NCBI GenBank assembly: GCA_000149265.1
Contig: CH003028.1
Location: forward strand, 2,588,129 to 2,652,128
Direction: 5' to 3'
Source of the DNA: Ciona savignyi
Taxonomy: Eukaryota; Chordata; Ascidiacea; Phlebobranchia; Cionidae
Length of the DNA stretch: 64,000 nucleotides
Shown here: one piece after another, positions 24,901 through 39,900 of the stretch
How the letters are laid out: every line of letters begins with the position of its first letter
Numbering within the stretch: position 1 is the first letter of the stretch
Notes under the pieces: generated by a model
The model's database searches: none
What the model was told of the DNA's origin: nothing
Seen by the model: the letters and a program-made list of their open reading frames with translations, nothing else
Made by a program: the position numbers and the translations under genes

Positions 24901-27900
24901 TCCGGCTGCGGCGGAGACAGTTACGATCTGTTCTTCAGATTATCACTGGTCATGCTAATTTGGCAAAGCACCAATCCATTCTCATGCGCACAGCATGTGC
25001 AACCTGTCCCTTTTGCCAAGAAGAAGACGAGACTCCTTTACACTATGTTGGCCATTGTCCAGCATTTGCTGAAACCAGATGGAGAAATTTTGGAGTTTTT
25101 AAATCTGATGATCTCGCATCTATTCCGGTCAAGCATTTAGTCAGTTTCCTTCAGGACACTGGCCGACTTGACCGCTATATCCCGGATCCAAGTTAGCCCG
25201 GGGCGCTGGAGTAATGGGCCTTCCATGGCCTAAATTCCTGGTCCCGGTAGCTACTGTGGACCCGCCCATATTAATGTAATGTAATATGTTGTCTGGTTGA
25301 ATTAAATTAACCAATCACATTTTATATATTGTATAATGTTTTGCTCTGTATAGATAACTGGGGGGTTGGAAACATTAGCGGATGAAGGACTGGGCTGTGT
25401 ATTTAAAGTTTTAGAAGAAATGAAAAACCACACCTACAAAGACAACTGGATACTGGTATGATAATTAATGGACTTACATGTCTAATTAAAGAAAGCGATG
25501 TACAAGTTGTTCTTCATTTTAAATATTATCCAAAAAATATTACTTAATTGAGTCTTGTCAAATTTAGTGAAAAGTCTGTTGAAATCTTTTTTATCACAGT
25601 TTGGAAACAATCTGGCTGAAATAAAGCTGTCGGATAAACGACTTCAAGAATCATGGGAGAAATATTTACAAGAATTCCTTCAATTCATTTTTTTTAAAGT
25701 ACGTAATGGTATATTTATTCACTTTATGACAGAATATTTATTTACTTTTATATTCACTTTATATTTTATTACTACAAAAATGTACAGGAATTCGAGAGAC
25801 AGTCACACAGATTCCAAGAAATTTTAACAAAATTTGAAGAAGTTAATCCATCAAAAGTAATGCAGACCAGCTTTGCATTGGCACTGGAGCAATATTTCTC
25901 TTCACAAGTGGGTTAAGAAATGTGATGGTTGTGCCGTTGAATAATAATAAAATTGTTACTTTTTTATATAGGATAGGTCTATTTGGAGTCGGTTAAGAGG
26001 ATATATTGGCAGGTCTGGACAAATGAACCATAAAGTTGTTATAACATTAAGCAACTTGCTCCAAAAGCAATGGACAAACAATGGAGAAAATATTTTGCCA
26101 ATCTTACTAAATTGGCCATTCACAGTTACCTTTTTTAAGATTTTCTGTAAGTATCCTCATTATCTTTTAATCAGCTTCTTATGCTTCTTGTGTGGTAACT
26201 AGAATAATTATAGTTTTTTAATCTTATTTATATGAAACATTTCTTTGTAAATTCATAGCTGTAATAATTTAACCAATACATATTGTAAGCAACTAATCTT
26301 ATAAAATGCAATATTCTAATGAATGCTTTTTTTTAATATCTAGCCTTGTCTATTACTTTACAGACAATGTTGAGGGAATAAAGTTATTGGAAACAGGGAC
26401 TGTTGAAATCCTGGATATTGCAGCTGCTCAATTACAATCTTTATACCTTGCTTTATTATCTGGAGATATTAACTGCAACAGTCTAAAACAGATATGTTCT
26501 TCAAAAGATATATTTCTAGAAGTTGCTGAATTTATTTTTCAGGTTTAGTTTTATACATACAATATGGACACATACGTGGATGGAAGTCGTTACTGTTATC
26601 ATGAAACAATTTGGTATTACATACCAGTTGTCAAAAAATGTATAACTTCGAGACAATCATTTTTTTGTGTAAAACCAACCACAAACCACTAGGGAAAAGT
26701 CTGTTCTGTTTATAACACATGGATAATCAATGTTTTTAACATGTCATCTTATAGCTGGTGGTTTTATACACTTCACTCAACTACTCATGCAAAGTAAAAT
26801 GTGTTATTTATGTAATATAAATAAGTTATATACAACCTACAGTTAGTTCAAATTTAATGTAGCTAGCTGATACTTCCACTATTTACTTAAGAATTTCTTC
26901 TTTTATTCAAATAATTGTGTATATGTGTTTATAGCAGTAGATTTTGATTAAATTGTAATACTCACAGCATGAAAGGTCTGTGGATGTAAACAAGCGGTCG
27001 CTTGCAGAAATTATTGATTTAAGAGCTCAGCAAGTTGAAGAGCACAATGATGTTGAGAAATGGTGTCGATATTTTCAAACAATTTGCTTCAAATCAGGTT
27101 TAACATAATGTTGTGTTTAAAGAATAGTTAAAAATGTGTAAAACAATTATTACAATACCGAGTTGCCACAAAAAGGTTGCTGAAGTTATTTCAAGTTTTG
27201 GTTCCAGTTATAAGCTACGTATAAAAAAAGCCCTCTGATTGCGTGTATCTTAAGGAACAACAATCTGCTTTTAAATCTTGAGAATTTTTACTGAAGTGGC
27301 TGGTCATTTGATGCAACTCCCCTATATAACCTACCTTTAATTCTATGCAACTTATTTGATTCTTTTGTATCAAGGCAATATTAACTAAATCCCTGCCCAG
27401 GTTTACAACTGTGTTAAGGCGATCAAAATTAAAACCTAAAGCTTCCACTCTAATCGTCATGATTTTGCCTTGATTTACTGTATTTTATAGACCAATAAAG
27501 AACTTATTATAAAAGCCCAATTGACTAATGATTTACCTCATCTTGTATTAGTAACCTTTAAATTTGAACTGTTCAATTAGTTAATATTGTTCAACAGTGT
27601 TGACTCTAATTTCATCATTTGTTTATAATGCAGGTGGAATTGTTGTTCCTTCACTACATGAGGCACTGGAACAAAATATTGAAAAACAACCCTGGTCGTC
27701 AATCTATGATTGTTCACATTCCAATGAACGCCATGTTATTCGATTTAACTTGAAACCAGAAGAATTACACATGATATCGGAAGTTTTTATTTCTCAAGTA
27801 ATATGTTACTCATCTGTAATGATTTTTTAGTTTGTTTGGCACTCATTAATAGCATGCCGGATTGTCAGTTAATAGGCTGTGGTTTGTTAACTTTAACCAG

Positions 27901-30900
27901 TTATTTATTTGTGTTCATGAACAAGTAGCTGATGTTACTTGAAATTTATATGTTAGTGGGTTGAACAAGAACAAAAGAAATGTCACCAATGCAACTTAGT
28001 GAAAAAGTTGAAATAACTGCATTGCATTAAACCATTAATAAGCATTAGTGCCCTAATCTATTTCTCCATTTTTAAGTCAACATTCGTTTTGCTTCTTCTT
28101 GCTTTATTTTGATAAAATAGATTTTTAAATTATTTTACTAAAATGGAATAATCTCTTCCAAACATAAAGTTTTATAAAAACTTTTAGTGTTTGATAAAAT
28201 TGGCGAGTTTCATGTAAAATTAAATTGTAACTTTAATGTGCTTTTGTTCAGATACATCAAAATGAAATTGTTTTTGAAATTTGGAAAGAAAATGCTTCAA
28301 GGGCCATCTTGAATAAACTGACAGAAGAAAGAAGTGGTGATGAGATTGTACCTCCATTTTCATTAAATGAAATTCTGGAGAAAATTTGGGAACCTGCAAG
28401 GGCAACAATGGCCAACTTACAAGTTCAATTAAAAAGAGGTATCACCTTAATACTTTTATATGATATATTTTATAAGGACCAATGACCAAAATTTTGTATT
28501 ATGTTTTTTTACTACAGGAGATTTGCTGTTAAGCAATATTGATGAGTACCTTTTGAAGCAGTACAAAAATAATCCAAACAACTTCAAAGAAGTTGTGGCT
28601 AGCTTTGTTCAGGCAGTTTTTCAACTTCCGTTTTATGTGGATGGAGATGATAAGTTCGTTCCTTATGAGGTCATTTCTGATGAAGTCATTCCTGGTGAGG
28701 TCATTCCAGATGATGTCATTTCTGATGACATCATCCCTAATGACATTATTCCTTCTGATGACATCATTCCTGATGAGGTTATTCCTGATGCGGACATTCC
28801 TGATGAGGACATTTCTGATGAGGTCATTCCTGGTGAGATCATTCCCGATGAGGATATTTCTGATGAGGTCATTCCCGATGAAGTCATTCCCGAAGAGGTC
28901 ATTCCTGACAAGGTCATTTCTGATGAGAACATTTCTAATGACATCATTCCTGGTGAGGACATTTCCAAAATTGGCTTTCAGGCTAAAGAGGAGATTGCAA
29001 AGCAGCTTGGGAATAAGAATTTTCTGGATGATAATGAACCAAATCAGCCAGGTGAACAATCAACATCTAATAATCTAAAAATAAAAGTATCCAAGCAGCA
29101 GCATGCATTTTTGGAAATGTCACTGGAACGTCAAGTCCAGTTTCGGGTTCATCAGATCTGCAACTATTTTTCTATCACACACCAACAAAAAGTTGTTGAC
29201 ATTTTTCATCGATTGAAAGATTGTCTGAAATTAAATGGGAATTTCACATACCTGGATATTGTGCAGGTACTGACAAAATTATTTTATTAAGAACATCCTT
29301 ATATAAACCTAGCATTATACAATTAAATATTTCTATGGCCAGATATCTTTTACATCAAACACTACAGCCGACAGTCCAAATCCGACCTGCCGGATGTTAT
29401 TCACATTTTGCAAGAATTAAATAGCGATGTCACAGTTACATGCTAAATTATGCTTTCACAGCTACACTGTAAAAGCTCCAATAACCTGTCTTTGGTGACC
29501 ATGGTAACCCATACCAGCCTTTTTTCCATTTATGTGGATAAACCTGATTATGTTATATTGTATTCTTCTCTATATATTGTATATTAATAACCCTAGAACA
29601 ACCAAGAGATGGAAAACACGCGGACTTTGAACTTTATCTCACAATCGATCATTGAAGCAAACAAAGCAATCACATGCATGACACCTGAAAAAACCACATT
29701 GTTGGAACAATTTTTACAACATGAAGAATTGATTATTTGGTTAAAAGAAAATATGAAGGGCAAGTAAAACTTTATATTATTAACCTAAACTTGTTTTTTA
29801 CCATTTTTTAGTAAAAGAGAATGTAGATTTTTGTGCTATCAATAAATTACACAGAGCATGGACTGGTAACGAATGGATCATTAGACAATTATCAGATAGA
29901 ATAATTTCTACCTATTTAAACCATTAACCTAGAGGATAATTAAGGCTGTTTAAATATTCAGCATACTAAAAGTTTTTTATAATTTACCAGAGTGGTACAA
30001 TGTTGTATGTTTTAATTATTAGAGTTATTAATGGCGGAGTGAAACTTTTCAGGGATAAAGATTTGGTATCAAAATATATATTGTAAAATAGATGTTTTGT
30101 ATATTTTTTGTGCAATCACTTATAATATTTATCTAATTTCTATCATCCATAGACATTGGAGAAGTTAAAGTCATGAGTGATCTGGCTATGATATCTGCTG
30201 GGGGAACTCCCATGGAAGTGGATCGCGTTTCCTGCTTCCAAAGTGCAGTGATGAGTTTCTCTTCATTGCTCTTTGATCTGGATGAAAACTCTGGCCTTCT
30301 TCAACTCACCCAATCCATTGAAATGGTTTGGGAGGCACACCAAAATGATGAACGTCTTATTAAAAATTGGGTACCTTAATAATCCCAAATTTGTTTTTTG
30401 TCAACTAAATGCACAAACATTCATTCGGTTTATGGTTTTGAACAAATCACTTATCATTTATGTTTTCATGTATAAAGTATTATATTGACATTACTATAAT
30501 TCTGTGTAATCAATTGGCTATTCATATTTGAATGCCTACTTAACTGTAATATGAATATGTCCTTAAAAATACAAACTTTTCCCACCATGTTATCCCACCT
30601 AATTTATCGTGATACGGGAAGTTTGTAATGTCCAACAATGTGTTTTAATTCATTTAATGCAGAAAGACACTGCCGAGTACTTAGAATGGTTAGATGGAAT
30701 TAAAGATTTCCATGGATCAGTGGAGAAGTCATCGTTGTCAAAAGCGCAAAGCATAAACCTTCATGGAATATACAAAATTGGAAATGAGAACGAACCAATC
30801 CCAACTGTGGGAAATTCCCTTAAACTTGTGCTTAAAACACCTAATGGTGAAGGTTGGTTGTGCAGTAATTGAAAGCACATGCTCTTACATGCGAACCGAA

Positions 30901-33900
30901 ATGTGTGCATAAGCAGTTGATGCTGCAAATGTACACATAACATCGTAGGATTTTTTTTCTGCTATTGTTTGGTTTATTTCAAAATATAACAAGATACGTA
31001 AACTTTTTAAGTTAGCTAACTTAGTATAATTATGACACTTTGTTCTAGTGTGTAGAAAAATAAGAGCCTTTTTAATCCAACAAAAACATATTGATAAAAT
31101 GACACTTTAAACAATAATTTTGTAGGAACTGAAGAAATGAATTTGCACAATCTGCATGACCTTCAATCAAGACTGATGTTGATTGCTGGTGAAACTGATA
31201 AAAGCTTGGATGATGTGAAGCATTTTATCAACGTATTGTCCAAAGTTGAAAAGCTTACCACAGCCTATGTGAGATTGAAAATTGCCGGATGCATGTTGTT
31301 CAACAACTGGTCAGCTAGTCTTAGGTAGTTATTTGACTTTGTTAAATTACCGATGACCTGACACCGACCCAGTTCCATCTTTTCTCGGCCCACTTGCTGT
31401 ACATTGCCTCATTTCAGTTTTTAAAATTGATTGATCAAATGCTGATCAAATTGTAATAGCTTCAGCTATCTATAGGCACCATATAATCTCACGATTATCA
31501 ATGTAATAAAAGGATAGGCTGTTCATGTTTATCGACATAAATAAAAAACGCTAGGGTTATTTTTATATGGGCAATCGCTGGATTACCTCATGAGTATGTT
31601 AGGGACCGTTATACAACAAGTAATCGTCAAATTATCATAACCATGTGTCACTGTTAGGTTACTGAAGCTAATTGCCTTGCCCAAGGTCAACTAACTAGCC
31701 AGTAAGCAGTTTTAAACCTGCAATCCCAAGGCTGAATGTTGACACACTAACCCAATAAGCTATTTAGACAAAAAAATGAATTAGAATTTTTATATTTCTT
31801 CCTGGACTTGTAAAAATGGTAAACCTGTAAAAAAGTAAAACTTATATTGTCCCATAGAATTTTCTTATTATGTTTTCACCTAAACGTGTAAAAAATCTCT
31901 TATGTTTCAGATGTTTCCAGAACAAACCGAGTGAGAATCAGCTGACTGTTAAGTTCAACTCAAAATCCTCTCAAATCACTTATGCTGGTGATGTGCTTAT
32001 GGATGTTCAAAACCTTACAACTGTAATGATGGAAACACATGAAAAGTAAACTTTCTCTGCACATCTCTTATGTCTTTGTGATTGTAAATGAAAAAAATAT
32101 ATTTCTTCTGTTAATAAAATCTTTATTCAAATCTAAAAAATACATCACCTTTCTATAAAGCACTATAAATCTATTTTATATTGCTACATTGTTCATAATT
32201 AATCTCATTACTGGTAAAACGATTATGCTTTTCGTTTGTTTAATCAATGAGTTGGATAACTTAAGTTAAAACCAGTAGCAAGCTAGTCAGTTGTGTGCAA
32301 TTGAAAAATTGTTAGTTTTGTATACCTTAAACATTGAGTTCTGGTATGTCTGCTAATTGTCTTGCTTGATGAGCCAACTGACTAGCTAGAAGATACTTTA
32401 ATCGTGCAAAGTTTTATATTAAGAGACAAAACCAATTTGTAAAACACAGGTGGAAAATTGAACTGGACAAGAAACGAGAAAAGTTTTACCATCTGAATCA
32501 TTATAATGTAAAGCAGACAACATACTTATGTCGGGAACTTTCATGTGCGCAACCTGATGTGGAACTGCCTGACCAGGTAAATTTTTAACATGTGAATTTA
32601 ATGATATGTGTTCCAGTAATCAGAACAGTTTTAAAGTTACCAAATGAACAAGCAGATCCGCTTTGATGTTTACATAAAAATAATTCTAAAACTTATAAAT
32701 TGTAAAATTAAAACTATTTTTGTATTTCATACTTTGTAGGTACACACGTTATTGGAAGCAGTTCGACACAATATTAATAATGAAGAAGTAGTCAATTTGT
32801 TAGGGTCAGCAACTAAGACAAAGGATGCACATCAAGATATGGAAGAGGAAGACATGACTTGTAAGTTCATGTTAGTATGACAATCAAGCTTATGTATTAT
32901 AGTAATTGTGTACATCATTAGTCACTTTTGAATAAGATAGGATATTCGTGTATAAGCCTATCCCTATGATTGAAATATAGCGGTATTACTACTTGCAATC
33001 GAGCTATTACGTAGTTCCCACAGTTGTTGTTGCGTAAAATCAAGACTTCCCCTGGTATTTTAGTTTTAAGTCATCAAGCCAAAAAAGCTAGAACTTAAAT
33101 TGATGCCTGAAAGTGCATCAAATACATTAATGTTTGTTATGCTAATATGATAATTATTTATAATCTAGCATGTATTAACATTTCATAGTTTTTTTATTAC
33201 AAACTTTCCATGTTTAATCTTTTAATGTTTATTCTGACCCCAGGGATAAACATAGTATTTGGGTTTTAATAACAAATGCTTCTGGTCTTCATGGTCTGAC
33301 TTTCACTTTTAAACCTAACAAGACATTAAATACATTCACCTTTTTCACCCAACCATTTAGCACAAGTTGAGCTGTCTGTGAATGAACAAAAACGAAGGAC
33401 AGTTATTCAACTAGTGCAAGACGGCATACCAGAGTATGTTGCAAAAGCCTCTGTACAAAATGCTGGGGACAACATTGATTATGAGGATTGCTATTTATGG
33501 GCGATTGAATTTGAATATGAGGAAACAGATCATATTAAAGAACTTGTTGCAGAGTTTGACTTGTCAGTTGGTAAGTTGGTCCAGGTTGTTGTTTCAGCAA
33601 AACACACCATATTAAAGCAATTAAAAAGCCTGGCGAAACTTTAAGAAGTAATTGAGTTAATTGGAAAAAAGCCAAGCTAATAAAAAAATCTTAATCTTCG
33701 ATTGGAATGAGTTTTTCCAAAGAACACAACTGACAGAAGGGGAATTAGGGCTAAAAAGTTTCTCTGTCCTAAATTCTTTTCATCTCACCACCATAATTCC
33801 CACAGGAATAAGCTCATCCAGCAGCAACACAATGGTTGTTCAGTCTGTTGTGAACGACTGCTCAAACTTAAATCTTGAACAAATTATACAACGGCTTTCT

Positions 33901-36900
33901 GATATGGATGAAGCTGGCAACCAAACAGTTAGTGAGGCTGTATTGACAATAGCCCAGCGATACATTGAGAAGACATCGGTAAAATGGATATTAATTTTCT
34001 AAAACATTTACTTTCCATTTTTAAATCTAGGTATCGCTAAAAAATAAGTCTAAAGAATAGTAGTGGTTATTTATTTTATACCTGTAAACGGCCAAACAAG
34101 TACATTATTATATGAGCAGTCAATAGATTAGTTTACAGCCACTGTCATGTTACCAGAACTATTGTAGTGTGTTGTGTATAATTAAGAGTTTTCTTTAATT
34201 TTGGTAGAACCAAATAATCTAATGGGTTCAGGAAAACTTTGCTTAGAGCTCTGCCCAAGGACACAACTATTTAAGTAACGACCAGTTTCGAAACTCTAAC
34301 CCATTTGGTGGATGACAACACAATGTTCCACCAAGAGGCAAATAATCGCATATAGTTAATAAAACTGTAACATTTTGTCTCACAAACCTTTAATATTATT
34401 TTCAAGATTACTTCAATGAGTGACTGCATCAGTTTGGAGCATCTTGGTTTGCTACTCGAAAGTTTGTCTGAGTCGACTAAAGTTGAGAGAGCTTTCTCTT
34501 TAAACTCTGGTCACCCCAACCTTATCATTTGCTCTCCAACTAACATTTGGATAACTGTGTTGTCACTCTATATGCAATCACCTGATCAAGCTCTCCCCAC
34601 CACATCTGAGGTGCTTGTATGCAGTGAGTCAACTACGAAAGAGGAAGTTGAGCTGTTACTGCGTAGATCAGTTCAATATGATCTAACATCAGGTTAGTGG
34701 ATGTTGTACAAACAGTATCCTTGATTATATTTGTGTAACTTGAAGTTTGTAACATTCTAAGCAGGTTAATATCAGTGGATTATTAAATAGATTAGATGTT
34801 AGGCCAAAAGCACATTTTTAACCAACATGTTTCAAAATTCTATGTCAATACGGGATTCCAAGCTTTTGGTACTATGGCTTGTGTTTTGTCATTTTTATCA
34901 TCACAAATTACTCCATATATGCTTGCTGTGCAGTATTTTAATTTGAATCATTCTTAAGCCCCACGTATATACTGCATGACTTGTTGTGAGATGCTCACAT
35001 ACGACGTCGCGAACTCCACTCAATCGATATTGAAACAACTTGATCACTGTGAAACAAAGAACCGAAAGTACAGACTTGTCTTCGTAAGCAGTTCAACGAA
35101 ACATCACATGTCAGCGATATTTGATGAGGTAAATGTTACATGGTTTCAAAGCAATCTGGATAGTGTTTCCAATATATCTATTGTTGGGTTGCCTGAGTTT
35201 GGGTATGGTAGTTCTCTAGTTTTGTGTGTAATTGATATTTATTTTTTAAAAGCTCTCAGTTAATATCTGTTTAGAAAATTGTACGATATATAGAATGGTA
35301 TAATTTAAGTAATGCATAAGGTTACAGACTTATACTTACATAGAAAGCCTACAAATTATTAAAACACTTTTCATACAGTACCGGGTTGATTACAATGCAC
35401 AAGTCACATGTGAAGAGGTTGTGAACTATTTAAGCAGACATCTTGTTTGTGGAACTGATGAAAGTGCAGCAAATGTGAAAGACAATCAAACAGTACTTGC
35501 TGTGGTATCAGAAGAAGCTGGAATGGGTTAATTCTTTATTTCTGTTCAATTAAAAACTTGTTTAAATTATGAGCATCGTCTATAAAACATTAATTAAACC
35601 ACATATATAGTTCTGATAAGCTAACTAAGGTACAAAATTTTCCTTTCCAAGATATAATCTCATCTTGTCGGGATATAATATGACCCAGCATATAATTTGA
35701 CTCTTTATAACAGTGGTTTCCAAACTTTTTCGAGCGCGACCCAAATCTGAGTTAAAGGATAACCCCCACGACCCAAACCTCAATATTGTATTTTTAATGT
35801 TAGCACTGCTCATTTTTTACATGAAACAATGATTTATTACAAACCAGTCAGTGATTCGACTGATGAAACTGAGATTTTCCCTTCATAATATCTGCACTGC
35901 ATGGCTCTATTTGTGCAGAGTGCAATGCACAGCCTAATAGTACCACGATTATTGATAGAAGTAAAACCCAAACACAAAAATACTTGCTTGTACAATTTAG
36001 TCATCCTTAAATACTATATCTTTGCCTAAAATGTACATGCTACTTTTTAGCAAATTCAGTTAGTTATTGATAAACTGAAAAGGCGTGCTTGGGAAGCAAA
36101 AATGTTTTAAGCTACCCCTTTATACTACACAGCTAAACTTTCATCCAACAAAACTTACTATCAACTCTGATACTCCACTGACCTATTCATCTCCAAAATA
36201 TTTCTGTAATAAAGGCTAGCCTAATTATGGCAAATAAGCAAACTGAACCCTACACCGCCACTGCGAGATATTACTAGCTAACTGCTTTTCCATTAAATTA
36301 AAACTTTCATAAAACCGTTTATGATGTAATAATCAAGGTTTAGAAACGAAGTCAAGTGAAATGCGTATAACATGATACGATAATTCAGTCACAAAGGAAT
36401 TGAATGAACTTGAAACAAAATGAAAAAAAATTGTTTTGACAGCTTTGAATTATCTTGACGTGACCCATTTTTAGACCCAAACACGGGTCGCGACCTTTAC
36501 TTTGGGAACCGCTGCTTTATAACATCAAATTAATGTTGTTTAACACTTAACATACAATATGTTGAAACACGATTATATTCCTTCCATAAAGCTTTCACAT
36601 AGATGTTGTTAATGATGCAATAGTCATACTGTAACCATGTTCTACAGGAAAATCACTTTATATCTCTCGACTGATGTCTCGTGTACAAAACGATAGTTGT
36701 CACAAAACCACGATCCGATTTCTTGAGAAACAACTGAATGTTGATGATGCAATGAATATGATCACAAAGAGAGAAAATATGCGGAACACAGACCTTCATT
36801 TCATTCACATGGACATAACTCCTTCTGTAAGGTTTAGTTTAGTTTTGATAACACTAGGTGGTGTAAGATAACCTTTCTAGTAAAAGCTTAGTATTATAAA

Positions 36901-39900
36901 TAAAAAATTAATGATGGTAATTTGGTTACCGGGGGTTTGTATTCAGATGGGAGCAGCTTTCTAAAATACAGTTGTAATTATTTTAATAATAACATAAATC
37001 TATTTAAATAGTGTAATAAATAGCATAAACAATTAAATACCCAGTGTTTTCACTATAAATAACAGGTTCAATACGGAGTGGACCAGTTTCTGTTCAATCT
37101 TCTTATTCTTGCTTCATTTCATGATAGTTTGGGTACAATGTGGAAACGACAACCCTCTCATTTATACTGTATCGAATACACCAATCTACATGGGCATGAC
37201 CGGGTAAAATTAACTCAATGACTTTGAAATTCCTTAGTTGAAAATTCTATTTATTTCATTTATGACTTTAAAATTCTAAGTTGTTGATAATTATATTTAT
37301 TTGACTTAGAGTAACTAAACTTTTTTTTACCTTGTTTCAGATTAAACCAGTTTGTTTTTTTCTTATGTTATATCATATATGTAGCTGCTTTAACTGCTGT
37401 AAGTAGTGAAAAATAATAAAATTTTATTAATATAATGTCCTGCAGAGCCAAAATGTACAAATTGACTGAGTTGAGTTTAGCATATCCAATTTAACCTTTT
37501 GTTTACAATATAACTGTTTTTACATGTTTACACAACTGTATTATAACTTTCGTCACACCCTTGGTTAAGTTAAAGAAGATGTTATAGTTTTCGCACTTAC
37601 GAGGTTTTGTTACATTGCAGATGCAACTAGCTTCAGACCATGTTATATCCCTGCTTCCCTCTGTCACCTGTTTGTCTCCTAATGAAGTTCTGGAACAAAA
37701 TGAAGCACAACCCAACATTATTATGATGGACGATCATGAATTCAGAAGTGCAACTTATCAGAGACCTTATCAATACTTAAAAAGATACACAAAAAACGAA
37801 AATTTGGATCAATTCAGGTACCAATCAACACATGGTACACCGGAAGATTGTTTGGAGGTATTGCTGAAGTATTCTTGCATCCCACGCCCCTCTTGGTCAG
37901 AGTTAAGGCATTTTGCAAGTTTTCTAAACATTCAGCTTCAAGATTGTGAAAATTCAGTATTTTGTGATCTTGCTGCAGTTGGTCATGATTCAGGTTTATC
38001 AGGATTTAAGAATTTTGTGGTTAAATTTATGATTCGAATGTCACAAGATTTTGCCACTCCATCTTTGCAAACAGAAAATTACCAGACTTCTGCTTCTACT
38101 GTTGGAGATGATGTGTTTGAACTTCACCAACTTCGCAGAAGATGGGAGGAGGATCCTCATCCTTACTTGTTCTTCAATGATGATAGAATTTCAATGAGCT
38201 TCGTCAACTTTCGAATTGATAGCAGCGGGAATTTGCTGCATCCCAGAAACAATGGCATATTGGAACATGAACTTATGCATCCTAAACTTGTGAGAGGTTT
38301 GCAACTACAAAAGGTGAACTTGCATCAAAATATTGATCTATTTTCAAGAAAACAAATGCTTTCTCTGTTGTGCAAAGTGTTTGGGGTCCAGCAAATACAA
38401 GATCCTGATGACACATACGAGTTAACAAAGGACAATGTGCTTAAGATGTTAGCGGTCCATATGAGGTTTAGATGCGGAATTCCTGTTGTGATCATGGGAG
38501 AGACTGGATGTGGAAAAACAAGGATGATAGAGTTTATGAGCAAACTGAAATCCGGGATACAGAATGAAGCTAACAACATGATCATTGTCAAAGTGCATGG
38601 TGGCATAACAGTGCCTGTCATACAGGATTATGCTCGTAAATCCATTGATCTTGCAAGGAGAAATGCAGAAAATAATGTGGAGACAATGCTGTTTCTTGAT
38701 GAGGCAAATACAACTGAAGCAGTTTATGCAATCAAAGAATTTGTGTGTGATGGAACTGTTTGTGGAGAACATTTTGAACCAAACTTAAAGATTGTTGCTG
38801 CATGTAATCCTTACCGAAAGCACAGCAATGAAGCATTAAAAAACATGGAAAAAGCAGGACTAGGATTTCGTGTACGGACTGAGCATACAACAGACAAATT
38901 GGGTAGTATTCCAATGCGACAATTGGTCTACAAAGTTATAGCCCTTCCACCAAGCATGCACCCTTTGGTATGGGACTTTGGTCTCCTTACTGATGAAGCT
39001 GAGAAAGTCTATATTTCTCAAATGGTTGCACATCTGAAGATACGGCGGAAACTGATCTTATCCCAGGACATGATCAACTTTATTGTTGAAGTGTTAGCTA
39101 CTTCCCAGCGTTATATGAGGAAAAATAGACAGCAATGTAGTTTTGTTAGTTTGCGTGATGTTGAGCGTTGTCTGCAAAGTTTTTCCTGGTTTAACACAAA
39201 CAAGAACTGGCTCTTTCCGATGATTGAGGAAAAGTCTGGTTTTGATATTTCACCAATACTCAGATCGCTCATACATTCGATCAGTATGTGCTACTACGTT
39301 ACCCTGGAAAGTCGTGACAACTACCTTGAATCTGTCGGGAAAAAGTTCCTCACGAAAGACAAACAGTTAACCTGTGAGAATCTGGAGAAAGAAATCAAGT
39401 CTTGTCAAGAGGTTTACCTAGATAACATTGATGTTGAAAACGATATTGCACGGAATGAGGCGCTCAGAGAGAATGTCTTTATGATAATAATGTGTGCGGA
39501 GATGAAAATTCCTCTCTTTCTTGTTGGAAAACCAGGCAGTTCTAAGTCACTTGCAAAAACTATCGTCACAGACGCAATGCAAGGTACAACATCAAGAAAT
39601 CCAATGTTCAGGAAATTAAAGCAGATTCAAGTTCTTTCATTTCAGTGTAGCGCTGTATCTGATGCTGTTGGGATTGAAGCTGTGTTTAATCAATGTGCTC
39701 AGTTGCAGAGAAATCAAGATGAAAATAAGTTTGTTGCCGTTGTAGTTCTTGATGAGATTGGACTTGCAGAAGATTCACCGAAAATGCCATTGAAGGTTTT
39801 GCATCCACTTCTGGAAATAGGTTGCAGTGACAGCAAGTGTGACGACAGTGTCATCGAGGGCACAGAGAATGGATTTCAGAGAGTTGGGTTTGTTGGAATT

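Noticed and set aside
28529..29078. Long open frames on both strands across 28.5-29.1 kb
   Set aside because: Shadows of the 15-bp coding repeat; only the frame continuous with conserved RNF213 sequence on both sides is real.
35625..35813. Minus-strand frame at the left end of the hAT element
   Set aside because: Spans the element boundary and has no resemblance to a transposase.
37615..37620. ATG at 37615 as the start of a separate 1,801-codon gene
   Set aside because: It lies in the splice acceptor (TTGCAGATG), and upstream exons carry the preceding RNF213 sequence in matching phase.
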